A stretch of 64,000 nt of DNA, taken from the NCBI GenBank assembly GCA_009829735.1, contig CM020618.1, positions 8,895,119 through 8,959,118 of the forward strand, written 5' to 3'. The position numbers were made by a program, and so were the translations under genes. Shown here piece after piece: positions 51,246-63,892 of this stretch (the stretch's first letter is position 1; each line of letters starts with the position of its first letter). The notes beneath the pieces are model-generated. The model ran no database searches. It was not told the origin of the DNA and saw nothing but the letters and a program-made list of their open reading frames with translations. Source of the stretch: Pyropia yezoensis. Lineage: Eukaryota; Rhodophyta; Bangiophyceae; Bangiales; Bangiaceae.

Positions 51246-52497
51246 ATGGCGTCGCCATCCGCGGCCACCCGACGGCGGCGCGGCGGCGCGGCAGCGGCGG
51301 CGGCCGCAGCGGCCGGCGGAGGGGCACCCGCTGCGGGGGCGCCGCCGCACGGCGCCCCCTCCCCCCCCCTCCGTGTCCCCCCACCCCCCCCCCACCGTGG
51401 CGGCGTCGCACCCCCAGCGGCGGATAGTCCTTGCCGCCACGTCGGCCATTGTGCTGACCATGTTCACCGCCGCCACCCTGCTGGCGCTCCGCCCCCCCGC
51501 CGCGGGGGGGCGGGGTCCCCCCCCGCCCGACCCGCAGCCGCTGCCGGCGCGGCTGGCAAGGGGGGTCCACGCCGACCCTGCCGCTGCCGCCACCGCCGCC
51601 CCCGCGGCCGGCGCCGCCGCCCTCCCCGGAGGCGCCCCCCCTGCGTCCCCCCTCGCCTTTCTGCCCCCGTCCACCCCCTCCGAGCGGGTGCTCGCGTGCA
51701 TGCCGACGGTGGCGCGCCCCCGGGGCGTCGACTACCTCACCCCGTCGGTGGCGTCCTTCCTCGCCGCCACCACCCCGTCGGCGGGGGGCGGCGGGGAGGT
51801 GGCGCGGCTGCTCGTTTTTAACATGGACGCCGACCCGGCCGCCCACACCGCGGCCGTGGCGCTCGCGTCGTCGACCGGCGCCGCCGGCGCCGCCGCCGCG
51901 GCGGGCACCGACGGCCGGCGGGTGGCGGTGCTGGGCCGCCCGGTGGGGCGGCCCGTCCGGCGGCCGCGGCGGCGCACCCACGGGGACCCCATTGACCGCA
52001 TCCGGTGGCGCTCCAAGGAGGCGGACGACTACGCGACCGTCGCGGAGGAGTGTGCGGCCGTCGCGACCGCCGCCGGCGCGACCGCCATCCTCCTCCTCCA
52101 AGACGATGTGGTGGTCTCCCCGGCGGTGGGGGGGATAGTCGCCTGGGCCGCCGCCCGCTTCCCTTCCCCCGCCGCCTACTGCTCGGTGAGCCTGGTGGAC
52201 ATTGACGACCGGGCGCCGGGGGAGCCGCCCCCCGTGGACGGCAAGGTGCTTGGCCCCGCGCAGCTGGTGGCGCGTCTGTGGCCGCTCGACCGGGTGGACT
52301 CGTTGGTGGCCTACATCCGGGGGCGGCACGACGAGAGCCCCGTCGACTGGCTCGTCCGCGACTGGTGCGCCGGCGGCCGGCGGGGGGACGGGTGGTGGGG
52401 GGGGGGGGACACGTACGTCCCCATCCCGTGCCCAGTGCGCCACGTGGGGCGGGTTAGCACGTTTGAGGGGAATGGCGAGCGGGACAACCTCACCTAG
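51246..52497 (+). CDS. PGAP4/GnT-IV-like type II membrane glycosyltransferase
   Basis: About 416 residues if started at ATG 51246 (gtcATGg). The first 40 residues are Ala/Gly/Arg-rich. The reading then moves to another frame within C runs at about 51359-51400 and enters a single membrane anchor (IVLAATSAIVLTMFTAATLL). The lumenal domain has VLACMPTVARPRGVDYLTPS, LLVFNMDADP, the RWRSKEADDYATVAEE region, the acidic catalytic-type motif TAILLLQDDVVVSPAVGG, and YCSVSLVDIDDR. The W-x-K-x2-DY followed by (E/Q)DD order resembles PGAP4 (GPI-GalNAc transferase) and GnT-IV-like enzymes, so a Golgi sugar transferase is likely; the acceptor is not predictable. Alternatively the start lies at 51088 in the main frame without any shift. 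Confidence 0.68.
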
Positions 52498-52881
52498 GCG
52501 GTAGGAAGACTGACCCACCTGAGCGGGGGCGAACAACTTGCACCGGAGCAATGGCACACAAAACTTACCTGGGTGATGCAGCACAACCCCACCTGCGCGG
52601 AGGCCCACCCTCTGCGCAGCGGAAGGGGGTGGCGACTACCGACCAGGAGCAACGCGGCATCCAGAAGAGGAGAGGAGAGGCTGAGAGGGGCAGCGGGGGT
52701 CGGGGGTACAGTACAGCGGCGGGAGGCAACATCCTCCCGCCCCGGCGACACCTCCACCACACCCGCCGCCCCTCTCTTATACGGTGTGCCCCCGCCACTG
52801 CCGCAAACGCGACGCCTGCCCCCCCAACCGCCGCAGCCGCGTCGCCCCTCCCCAAATAGAAAACGGAAATGCACGCACCCC
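52498..52881. other. Spacer between convergent genes
   Basis: 383 bp between the glycosyltransferase stop and the stop of the minus-strand gene. No feature seen beyond GC-rich sequence; presumably the two 3' untranslated regions. Confidence 0.4.
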
Positions 52882-55396
52882 TCATGTGTACCCTGCCGCG
52901 GGTACCTCCCCCAGCGCCAGCAGCGTGGACCGCTCCGCAAGCACCCGCCGCCGGACGGTGGAGAGCTCCGCGAGCACCTCGTCCATCTCGTCCAGCACGC
53001 GGGCCACCCACCCCCCCCCCCCTCCCCCCCCCCCCCCCCCCGCGGGCGCGCAGGAGCGCCCCCCCCCCCCCGCGGGGCCGCCGCCGCCCTCGTCGGCAGC
53101 CGCGGCGGCCGTCGACAGGCGGTCCACCGCGGCGGTGAGCGCCGTCACCCGCCGTGCAGCCGCCGCCGCCGCCGCCACCGCCGCGTCGGCCCGGCGGCGC
53201 TGCGCCGCCGCGTCGCGCGCCGCCGCCGCCGCCGTCGCCCGCGCGTCGGCTGTGGCGGCCGCCACCGCCGCGGCCGTCGCGGCGGCGGCGGCGGCGGCGG
53301 CGCCGCCGGGGCTCCCAAGCACCCCCGCCGCTGCCGCCGCCCCGGGCGGGTGGTGGCCGCCACCGTTGCCGCCGCCGCTGCCGACAGCCGCGGCGGCAGC
53401 GGCGGCGGCGGCGGCGCTGCTGCGCCCATCTCCATCTACATCTGCACGCCCCCCCCCCGCGCCCCTCTGCCTCTCTGGCGTCGTTGCCGCCACGCCTGTA
53501 ATCCAGCTGGGCAGCGGCGGGCGGGGCGGGGAGGGGCGGAACCCCCCCCCGCGGCGACCCCCCCCCCGCCCCCCCCCCGCCCGCGGGCCGGCGGCGACCG
53601 CACCGGCGCGCGGGCACGCTCCTCCAGCAGCGACAGCACCTGCAGGCGGAGGTCGGTGACCGCCGCCCCCGCCGCCGCCGCCGCCTCCCCGTCCTTGCGC
53701 ACCGACCCGCCGCCACCGCCGCCGCCCCCCAGCCGCCCCCCGCCGCCGCGGAGGAGGGAGTGGGCGTGGTAGGGGGGGGAGGGGGTGGGCGACGGGGTGG
53801 CCCCGCCGGCCAGCCACGGCGGCCGGGTGGCAAGGATGGACGGCTGCCGGCCCGACGGGGGCGCGCCAGCGCGTGTGGGGGGAGGGGAGGCCCCACCCGG
53901 GAGAGGGGCGGTGCCGCCGCCGCCGCCGGCCAGCGGCGGGCCGCCGCCCCGGTTTTCATCCCCCCACCCGGCGGCCGCGGCGGCGAGCGGCGGCGGGCCG
54001 GGCCGGGCGGCCAGCCGCGGGAGCACCCGCGGCGGCCGCCGGGCCGTCGGGATGGACGACCGCCGCCGGTCGCCGGCGGGGGAAGACCGCCCGGGCGGTG
54101 GCCGACCCCCACCACCGCCGCAGCCGCCGCCGACGGCCCAGCCGCCGGGGGACACGGTGCCGGTGGCAGGGGCGTGGCGGCTCCGCCGCCGCCGTCCCGA
54201 CGTCGCTGCCGGGCTGCCGCCGCCGCCGCCGCCGCGACGGGGACCACCGGCGGGCGGGCCTTGCGGGGAGAGGCCCGCGACGGCCGCCGCGGCGGCCGCC
54301 TCCTCTAGGTAGCTGTCCCCGCCGTCGCTGGCGGGGGGCGGCGCCCATGCGGCGGGGGCCGGCGCCTGATAGCCCCCTGCCCAGCTGTCGGCGGGCGGGT
54401 CTCCACCGCCACCGCCACCGCCATCGCCACCACTGCCAACATGGTCGCCGCTGCCGCCGCTGCCAGTGCCAGCCACTCCGGCAGGGGGGGGTGACGGCGC
54501 CCAGCTGTCGTCGACGCCATCATACACGCCGCCGTCATCGCCCTCTTCGGCCGGGTCCCAGCTGTCCCCGCCGCTGCTGCCACCGCCGCCGCCACGCGCA
54601 GAGGGTGCCGCCGCCGTGGCGGTGGCGGCGGCCACAGCGGCGGGCACACCGCCAATGGGCGACGGCGCCCAGCTGTCGCCGTCGCCCGTGTAGCCTTCCC
54701 CCCCGTACGCCCCACCGTCCGCGGCGGTCGCAGCGGCGGCGGCAGCGGCGGTGGCAGCGGCAGCAGCGGCGGCGGCTGCAGCATCAGCAGCCCGCTCCGC
54801 CGCCCGGCTGCGGGTGAGGGGTGGGGATGGCTCGGCGGCGGCGGCAGCACCACCTCCCCCCCCCCCCTCTCTGCTGCGGGCGTCGCACCCCCCCGCCCGA
54901 GTTCGGTCGCCTGCTCGTAAAAGGTGCTGGCACCGGCGGCGGGTGCCCAGCCCGAGCCGCCCCCGTCATGAGCCGCTGGGGTGCCCACCGACCAGCGGTC
55001 GTCGGGGTAGCCGTGCCCCCCCCCCCCCCCGAACCCGCCGTCGTCGTCTGCTGGGGAGGGGGAGGTCCCGCCGTCGGGCCCAACCGCCGGCGCTGCGGCC
55101 CAGCTAAACTCGTCCCCGTCGCCATTGTCGTACGGGTCATCGGCGGCGACGCCCGCCCCCCACATGGCGTCGCCGTCCCCATCGTCTGCCTCGTCGGCGG
55201 GGTCCCCCCGGCCCCCCCCCGCGCCGGCCGCGCCCTTGTCGTGGTGGCCCTCGTCGTTGGACCAGCCCGCCGCAGCGCGGTCGTCGTGCGGCGCGTCGCT
55301 GCCGCCGCCGTCAGACGCGGCGAGAAGGGACAGGCCGTCCGCGTCGGCCGGCAGGTGGAGGGTCGAGTCGTCCCAGTCGACGGTAGTGTCTTCCAT
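52882..55396 (-). CDS. Low-complexity protein with acidic-Trp repeats and a C-terminal coiled coil (frames broken)
   Basis: Starts at ATG 55396 (accATGg) with MEDTTVDWDDSTLHLPADAD and a 180-residue acidic Gly-rich region. Short motifs around a Trp recur: DEFSWAAAP, PDDRWSVG, GDGDSWAPSP, GGDSWDPAEEG, DDSWAPSPPP, PADSWAGGY. Then comes Ala/Gly/Pro/Arg-rich sequence. The C-terminus is Ala-rich helical (RRVTALTAAVDRLSTAAAA) and ends in a coiled coil (VLDEMDEVLAELSTVRRRVL). No single frame spans it: changes are needed near 54830-54880 (a 46-nt GT...AG segment could be an intron) and again in C/G runs between 53450 and 53700. Acidic-Trp peptides bind clathrin-adaptor ears in other eukaryotes, which hints at trafficking, but no domain supports it. 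Confidence 0.5.
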
Positions 55397-57680
55397 GGTT
55401 GGGGAGGGGGAAGCGGGGGATGGAATGGGGGAAGGAGGGGGGGGGGATGCAAGCAGGAGTAGGCGTGTGGAGATAGCGGGGATGCGGGGCGGGCGTGGTG
55501 ACGTGGGGGAAGGTCGAGGTGGAAGCTAGCCGTAGATCCCGTATTCACAGCCAGCGTCACGGCGGGTAGAGGGGACGACGACGCGGCCAGTGAGCAAGGG
55601 CGGCGAAGCGCTGCGCGAGCACGTGCTACGGAGAGGGGGGTCAAGCGCAGGAAGGGCAACGATGGTGAGGGTGTGGAGTCGCAGTGGGACGCGATACGTG
55701 GGGTGAACGCGGCCACGCACGCCGCGACGACGCCGACCGCGACAGTCCCGTCCGCCCGCCTGCCCACGGGGCGAGCGGACGGGAAGAAAGTGTTGGGGGA
55801 GGGGGGGGGTGCGGGCGGCGGAGACACTCAGCCGGTACACGGGAGGGGCCCCCAAAACGGCGGTAAGCGCGTAGCCGTGGGGGGTCGTGGCGGCCGGTCA
55901 GGTGGCCGGGGTAGGAGCAAAAAGGGAAAAGAGGGTGTGGGCGGTCGGCTGCGGGCGTGTTCTTCGAAGGAGGAGAGGGGGGCGTGGCGCGGAGGGAGGG
56001 CAGCTGGTCAAGCCGAAATTTGAACAGATGTGGAGGTGGAGCGGGCGTGGCGCCCTTCAAACGTTTGAACTGGATGAGCCACGCGGGCAACGCCACTCGA
56101 GCTGCACGCGTTTTAAAGGACACAAAACAACTTATTGTATCACAATTGCACGTGTTTCTACATATTTAGTTGGTATTGGAAGGCTTGTCGACCGTCACTT
56201 TTTGTGTTTTCATCGCGAGGATGAAGAGATCACACAGACTCATATTCATGGAGCACTAAAATCTGATCTGACCCGTTTTTCGCGTATGAGGACACGTGAC
56301 TGTGCTTCGGGGAGTGGACGACTGCCGCTTGGGCTCCAGTCATCGTGCCGCGATCCAGTATGGGGGACAGTCCCGTACTGCAACGTCGGTTTGGGGACTG
56401 GCAACAGTCCGGCCGTGCGCGGCGATGGTATAAAGCGAGCCGATGGTGGGGGCAGATGTTGTGACGGCCAATGCTGCTCCTGCCGCCACCCCGATGGTGC
56501 GGAGCGACGAGTGATCGGGCGGGATGGAAGTAGAAGACGCAGCAGACGACAGTGGCATCGGTGGGGGCGGCGTTATCAGTGGCATCGGCGGCAGCGTGCG
56601 AAGACCAGCGTAAAGAAGACATCTTCAGTATAGGCAGGGCGGCGGGCGCGGACAAGCCAACACGGCTTCGTGGTGCTGGCCGTCCTGGCGGCGGGGGGTT
56701 CTCACGAACTGCTCCTCAATGCGCGGTAGGCGCTCAGAGAGGGGTGACACCGAGCGCATTGCATATTCGACCACGTGCGGCTCAACTGATTATTGGGGGC
56801 GGCTTGACTACGTGACGAGGGTCACACAGTCGGGTCGTGTTTCCTTCAAGAGTGCTCCTCTTGGGCTCCCTCAGAGAAGTGTGCAAGCCGTGGAATGATA
56901 CGTGTCCTGGGAAATCAGTTCTGGTTGTTTTACGGTCCCGAACAAGCCGTAAGTTCATCGCTTGTACGCAGTACCCTGGCGTGCCTCTCTCGTCTGCCTC
57001 TTCTTCATGGCCCGCGGCGGATCGCCCCTCCCGCACCGGCCGCTCGCCCCTGCCCGCTGCGCACGACCCAAGTACTCGACTGGAAGAACCAAGTCCAAGC
57101 CACGGCCGGCGTGCGCCGTTTGACCGCTTCCCTCGATCTGGGTCCGGAGCAGCCACCGAGGGGGAGCACACACCGACGGCGGTGGCGGGCAGCGGGCCGG
57201 GGGTCGCTGTGGCGGGGCCACCCCGCGCGGGGCGCCTGTCTCTCCCCCACCCGACCGGGGCGCCACCGGCCATCCGCACCGAGGCGGCACACGGGCACCC
57301 GCGGGTGGGGCCTCGCGGGCCGCAGCAGCGGGAGGACCACGCCTCTTCTGGATGGCAGCGACAGAGGGGGGTGGAGTCCGGGGGGGTACGAGTCTCCACC
57401 CGATGAATCGGGGGTCAGGGGGGTGTCCCCTGGAGAGGTGCGAGGGGCCGAAAGCGCGTGCCGCGACTGGTCGACAGCGGTGTTGCGGTGAGTGCGCGGG
57501 TGGAGGGTGCCTGCAAAACGCCCTTTTCTGTGGGGTGGCGCGAACCCGCCGTATCCAAACCGGCCACCGCGCCCCCCCACTAGCCGCGTTCAACGTTGCA
57601 GTCGCGGGGGCTGATCCCAAAGGGCGGCTTCCGCCCCCTGCACCAAGCCAAAGGTCTGCCGTGGCCCGGTTCTCTTTTTG
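55397..57680. other. Intergenic, no supported gene
   Basis: Mixed composition: GC-rich to about 56000, AT-richer at 56100-56350, then GC-rich again. Open frames on both strands (for example 56837-57406 plus and 56955-57779 minus) overlap and lack domains. The upstream promoter of the minus-strand gene at 55396 should lie here. Confidence 0.4.
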
Positions 57681-58811
57681 AACGCCTTCCCGCTCCCCCC
57701 CCCCCCCCCCCCCGTCCCCACCCCCGCCTCGGAACGCCACCTTTGCAGTTACATAGGCACGGCGTTCCTGCCGCTCCACTCACTCCCTGCGGACTCACCG
57801 TGGACTCACCGTGGCCCTTGGGGGTGTGTGCGTAGTCGCCCAGCGTGGGTGGATCCATACGCGGTCGCCCGTTCCCACGCATACGCACCGCCCCTCCGCC
57901 ACCGCGGCCGTATCCTCACAGGAGGCTGTGTACTGTATGTATGTACATACCATTTTGGCTCACGGTCCGTTGCTTCCTCTTTTGTCTTTTTTGAACCGGG
58001 GTATGGACCTGTAGGTCTCCCCCGCCCACCCACCCACCCGCCACCTCCCCACGCCGCGCGCCTCCCCTCCTCCCAGCACACCGATGCGTCGACGCGTTGA
58101 GCGCGGCCGCCGACACTGACACTGGCAGCTGCCAGCAGCCCGTTGGTGCGACGACGGACACCACATGCGTTTCCTCGCGCAACCATACGTACAGCGGGGG
58201 TGGAGCTGCTGCACGCCCCCCCCCCCCCCGCACCGGCGTCATTCCGTCGGAAGGCTGACCGCCACGCCGGTGCGTCCGTTTTTCCCCTCTCTTTTTCACG
58301 CAAAGAGGGTTCCATTTTCACGTGCCCCCCCCCACCTTTTGAGCTCCTGTGTGCGGCAGGCAGGCAGGGGCCCCCACAATAAGGGTGGGCGTGAAAAGAA
58401 AAAACTCCAAAACAGCATCCGTCGGGTGCCCGTGTCGCCACCACCGCCCCACCGCCACCGCTACCGGCAATACATGTGCGCTTTCTCCTTGTGTGTTTTT
58501 TTTTTTTTTTTTTTGCACCACCGGGTGGTGGCCAACGGTTTTGCCGCGGTGTGTGTCCTCTCGTGCCATCCTCCCCCAGTCTGCGGCGCGTGGCCACGAT
58601 GGCAGCGACTTTGACGTCCTCCCCACCCCCCCCCCCCCCCCCCCCCCCCCCGACCCTGCGCACCTCGCCTCACGCCCCCGCCTCATCCGAAGAAAAAAAA
58701 AAAAAGAAAAAAAAAAGGAAAAGAGACGCTGATGGTGTCAGCTGTGACGCACGAGGTTTCCCCCGGGACTCGTCTGCCGCTCAGAGCAACACCCCGCCCA
58801 CACCTCTCCCC

Positions 58812-58845
<34 letters not shown>

Positions 58846-61039
58846 CGGGGATACGTTTATCCAGTGGGAACGCTCGGGGCAACAGCGGCCGACGGCAGCA
58901 CACGCCTCCAGCCGCAGCGTCAGGAAGAGAGAGACGGAGAGGGGCGTGTGTGCGGCGGGGGGGGGCGCGGCGGTGGCGCACGCTTGGTTTTGGCCGCGCG
59001 GCCCTGCACCCGTGTGGTGGGGACGCGGTGGTCACTCCACGGGGGTTTCCTCCCGCGCAGCCAGGGGGGCGACGACGGGGGCCCTCTCGGAATATCCATA
59101 GCCACGGATGCGGGCTCTTGGGGGGCGGGGCCGCGCGCGCCCCCCTCCCCGCGCCCTTCTCCTCCCCGCTCTGCTCCCCCCCCCCCCCCCCCCCCCCCCT
59201 CCCCCCACCCCCCCCCCCCTAAAAACCCCACTCCCCCGCCTACTGCGGCACAGAAAAAGAGTGGGGCGGCCGCCGCCACCGCCGCCGCCACCGAGGTGTG
59301 CGCGGGGAGACGGGGCAGCGCACCACAGGGCCCCCCCACCTGGGCGGGCCACGGACGGGCCGGGCACACCCGCGCCCTTCCAGTGCCGACGGCACACGGC
59401 CAACCAAGAACCAAAAAAAAGAGAAAAGGGAAAAAAAAAAAAAAAAAAGAGAGTGCCCGGGCCCCTTTTCCCCCCCCCGCCCCCCCCCCCCCCCCGGCGC
59501 CCCCTCCTCCCTTTTTCTCACTCCCTCTCTCGATAGGGGGTGTGCTGCAAGGCAGGTGGCCTACGTACCGGTGCGTGGCGTGGCCGCACCGACCCACGGG
59601 CGGTCGTGTGGTCCAATCCCGCCGCGGCGGGGGGGGCCCGCACCGCCTCTAGATACGCCAACGGCGCCGCCGTGAGTGGGCTTACCCCCGACAGGGGCGG
59701 CACCCGCTGCTGTGCGCTGTGGCATGACGCCCCCCCCCCAGCCCCCTCCCCCCCCCCACACGCCGGCCGTTGTCAACCCCCCCCCCCCCCCCCCCCCCCA
59801 CCCACCCCACCCCCCCCCCCCCTTCTGCCGCTTGCTCCGTCCAACACACACACCCGCACCGCACCACTCCAACCCCGCACCGCACAACCTCCCTGTTCCC
59901 GCTGACGGTGACGCTGACGGTAACGACGCGACAGGATCCTCCCCCCCCCCCCCCCCCGCACGCACGCCCGCCCGCCCGCCCGCCCGCCCGCCCGCCCGCC
60001 CGCCGCCACCCCTCCCCACCGTGCGCCACGACGGGAGTTGGGGGGGGGGGGGGGGGGGGAGGGGGGGGGGCTGGGCTGTGGAGGCCGGTGCCGCTGCCGG
60101 CCGCTGCCCTTTGCATCGCGGCCGGGGCCTGCAGCGACGCCCCCCCCGGCATAGGACCCCCTTTGCTCACACGCCCGCCGGTCGGCGACGCGCCCCTCCA
60201 CGTCAGTCCACCAACGGAGGGGGGGGCAGCAGCGAGGAGGAGCCGACCGACCCCCCCCCCCCCCCCCCTCCCTCCTCCCTCCAGTGGGCGCACCCCCCCC
60301 CCACCCCCCCCCCCCACCCCCCACCTTCCCCTCTGCCCTCCCTCCTCCCTCCCTCCCTCCCCCCCTCTACGTACGCCGCTCGTCTGCCCGCCGCGGGCTG
60401 GTCGGCCGGGCAGCCGCCGCCGCCGCCGCCGTCGACGCGCCGCCCCCCCCCGCCCGCTGCGAGCAGGCCGCTGCGGTCTGGTCGTTGCCGCCGCGGGGCG
60501 GCGGCGGCCGCCCACGCCCGGTACCGCCCGCCCGCTGGCAAACAGTTGATGGGATGGGGAGCACCGTCACGGTGCCCCCCTCCCTCCCCTTCTCCCCCCC
60601 CCCCCCCCAGTGACCGCCGTCCCCCCCCTCCCGGCACCACGTCCGTGCCGCCTGACGCACCCTCCTCCCCCCCCTCCTCCCCGCAACCTCCCCCCACCCC
60701 CCCCCCCCCCCTCACCCACACACACCACCACTCCTGGTGTTGTTTCTTTCCTTTTTTTTTTTTTTTTTTTTTTTTTTCTTTCCCCACACCCCACCCACCA
60801 CCGCCGTCTGCCGTCGTGCCAGACGAGGAGCCCACACCTCCCCCCCCCCCTGCCCCCCTCCTCCCCCCCCCGCCCCCTCCCCCCTGCCTTGGTCGCCACG
60901 ACGCGCGCTGGTCGCCACCGCTGCCTGCCCCGCCCACCCACCCCCCCGCCCGGCCGCCTCTGCCCAGCCGCCTCTGCCACCACCACCGGCGCAGGGCGCA
61001 GCGCCGGCGCGGGGGGGGGGGGGGGGGGAGTGGGTGGTG

Positions 61040-61075
<36 letters not shown>

Positions 61076-63880
61076 GTCCCACCCGCGGCAACTTTGGCGG
61101 CGGCGCCACCACCACCAACGCTCTGCCCCCCCCCCCCCCCCCCCCAGCAGCAGCAGCAGCCGCCAGGCGGGACGCGACGGCGGCAGCTGCCGAGCCGCCC
61201 CCCCCTCCCCCTTCCCCGCCCGACCACCCCCCCCCCCCCCCCGCCTTTTGTGGTGCGCTCCCCCCGCCGCCGACGGCTGCTGCTGTGCGTCCCCCCTTTT
61301 TTTTTTTTTTTTCTTCTTTGTTTTCCCCCCGCCTGGCAGCGGGGGCCGCCATCGCCTCCCCGCCCCCCCCCACCTTGCCCTTTCCTTTGGAGCGTGTTGT
61401 CCCCTCCCCCCCCCCCTTCCACCACTCTGCCACGCGGGCGGTGGGCACCCCCCCCACCCCCATCCGAGCCTGCGCCCACTCCCCCTCTACCCCACCGCGC
61501 CACACACCCCACCCCATCACGCCGCCTTCCCCCCCCACCCTCTGCCCCCACTGCCGTCTCCTCCCCACCGACGCGGCCGCCGCGCGTGCACCTGCCGGCC
61601 TCGCACGTCCCGCCCGCCCGCCCGCCCGCCCGCCCGCCCGCCCGCCTGGCCGGCGCGGCCGTCTGCCAGACGGGACGCGGGGGCGCCGCTGGCGAGACGG
61701 GCCGGCCCCCCTCCCCGCCCCTTCCCCTCCCCCGCCGGGGTCTGTCGGTCAACGGGGCGGCGGCAGCGGTCGCAGCGGTCGCGTTCCCCCCCCCCCCACC
61801 TCCGTCGTTGCGTCCGTCTCTCCAGAGCTCCCCCCCCCCTTCACGCCGCGTGTGTGGGGGAGCCGGTGGCCGGCAACCGCACCCGCCGCGCGCCTACGAC
61901 GCGGGCACGGGGGGAGGGAGTGTGGGAGCGGCCGCGTCGGCCGGGGGGCGCGCCCACACCTCACGCGCCCATCCATCCCTGCGTGCCTACCTACCCCCCT
62001 CCCTGCTCTCGCCCCACCGCTTGGCGGGCCTTGCCCCCTTTCTCTCGGCCGGCCGTACAGACGGGCTGGCGGCCGACACCGCCGTCGTCATCCTCCTCCT
62101 TCCGCCGCTGTCCTCCCCCCCCCCCCCCCTTATTCTCCCCCGACACCCGTGTGCGCGCGCGACCACCGCCGCGGGTGCGCCGCTGCCCGCCGCTGCCGTT
62201 GGTGGTGTCGTTTATTGTCGTCGTCGTCGTCGCACCCGCCGGCGCGGCCGCGGCCATCCCCCCCCCCCACCCCACCCCCCCCCCATCTCGTGTGTGGACG
62301 CTGCCGCCGCTGTGCACGGCCGGCTGCCGCCGGTGCGGCTGGAGGCGCGCGGGCGGGCGTGGCGTTTCGGCCTCCCCCCCCCCCCCCCCCCCCCCCCTCA
62401 AACAACTTGGAACCACCAACGCCGCCGCCGCACTGCGCGGAACGGGCTGGCCTTACCGACCCCGCCGGCGTCCACGCCGGCCTGCACAGGTCGAGGGTGG
62501 GACCGCCCCTGCCTCTCCCCCTTCCCGGCCTGTGGTGAGCCGGGTGGGACCCCCCCCGCCCATTGTCCGCTGGTGTTTTTTTTTGTGAACGGCGCCGCCC
62601 CGCCGCTGGGGTGTTCCCCCCCTGCCGGCCCCATTGCCCACCGCGGCACACCCGTCCGCCCGCTCGCCTGCCTGCCGGCCCGTGACGCGCACCGTCAGCC
62701 GGTCGGGAGGGGGGAGGCGGTGGTTGGGGGGGAGGTGGGGAGGGGCGGCCAGCCAGGCGCGGCGCTGCGCGACGCGCGGCGGGTAGCAGACGAGCGGCGG
62801 CAGCGGCAGCGGCAGCGGCAGCGGCGGCGCGGCAGGAGGCGTGGGGGGGGTGGGGAGGGAGCGAGGACTTTCCCTCTCGTGGGGGGGAGGTGCTGGCAGC
62901 CCAGCCGACCGTGGGCGGTGGTGCGTGGTGCGTCGAGCGGAAGCAGGGGGGGGGGGGGAGCCGCCCCCGCGCGCGGCGTGACCCGCCTGGCATTCACACC
63001 CTGTCGGGGACCCTCCCCCACTCAGCGCAGACGACCGCGGCGGCAGGCGGCGGCGGGGCGGCGGGGCGGGGCGGCGGCGGGGCGGCCGCGGGCGGGCCCC
63101 CTTTTGGTGCGCCCCCGCCGCTGCCGACGCGGCGGGCAGGCGGGGCGGGTCCCAGTGGTGGCCCCACGCCGCCGTCCAACGCGCCCCCCCCCCCCCCCCC
63201 CCCCTCCCTTGGTGCCGCTCTGGATACGCGCCGCTACACCTTCCGTCATCTCCCCTGCGCCGCTTGCTGTTTTATTTTCTCCCCTCTGGCTGTCTTGCCG
63301 CTGCCGGCCGTCGCTGCCACCCCGCCCCACGCACACCGGCATCCGCTTCTGCTGCCCGCGCGTGGTGCTTGTTGGTGGTCTCCTCCCTCTCTTTTCTTTT
63401 CCGCGCTTCCTCTCTACCCGCCTTTCTTGTCTTTTTTTTTCTTCTCGTCCCTCTTCCTGGACGTCTGCCCCCCCATCGGTGGTTCCTTGTGGGCTCTTTT
63501 TCTGTGGGTAGGACCGCAGCGTAGCGGGTCGGGAGGAGGGCGCACCGGCCGGCTGCCGCCACCCCGCGACGTGCCGCTGCCGCCGTCTGCCTTTTTGCGA
63601 CCCGTGCCCGCGGCCGCATCTTTCCCCGCCCCCCCCCCCCCCTTCATCGCGCGCCGCGCGCGCCGCGGGGCGGTGGCGGCCGGCAAAGCCGCGGGCCCCG
63701 CACGCCGGCCTGGGCTGGCCTCCCCGCCGTCCCCTGTCGGCTGCGATTGGCGGGCAGGGCTGCCACCGCCCCTGCGGCTGCCGTAGGGGCACCACCCGCT
63801 CCGCGTCGGAGGGGGGGGGGGGCGTCGCGGGCGGGGTTCCCCCCACCGCCACCACCGCCACCACCACCACCACCACCGCC
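57681..63880. repeat. C-run/T-run low-complexity region, strongly strand-biased
   Basis: Dozens of long homopolymers: C runs near 57690-57713, 58622-58652, 58807-58842 and 59772-59799; T runs near 58499-58514 and 60752-60778; G runs near 60041-60068 and 61041-61074. There are (cccg)n arrays near 59966-60003 and 61613-61648, and (cca)n near 63846-63880. Pyrimidines dominate the plus strand. Very long Pro-rich frames (59676-62588, 60610-62538, 60737-63511) overlap in all three plus frames and arise from poly-C, so I do not call them genes. Confidence 0.75.
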
Positions 63881-63892
63881 TCCCTCTTCCCA

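Noticed and set aside
62785-62830. Short repeated cggcag units as a possible CRISPR-like array
   Set aside because: Simple trinucleotide/hexanucleotide repetition without spacers, in eukaryotic low-complexity DNA.
59676-63511. Very long plus-strand open frames of 970, 642 and 924 codons
   Set aside because: They overlap in all three frames, translate to poly-Pro and similar runs from C homopolymers, and have no domain. Stops are absent because of composition.
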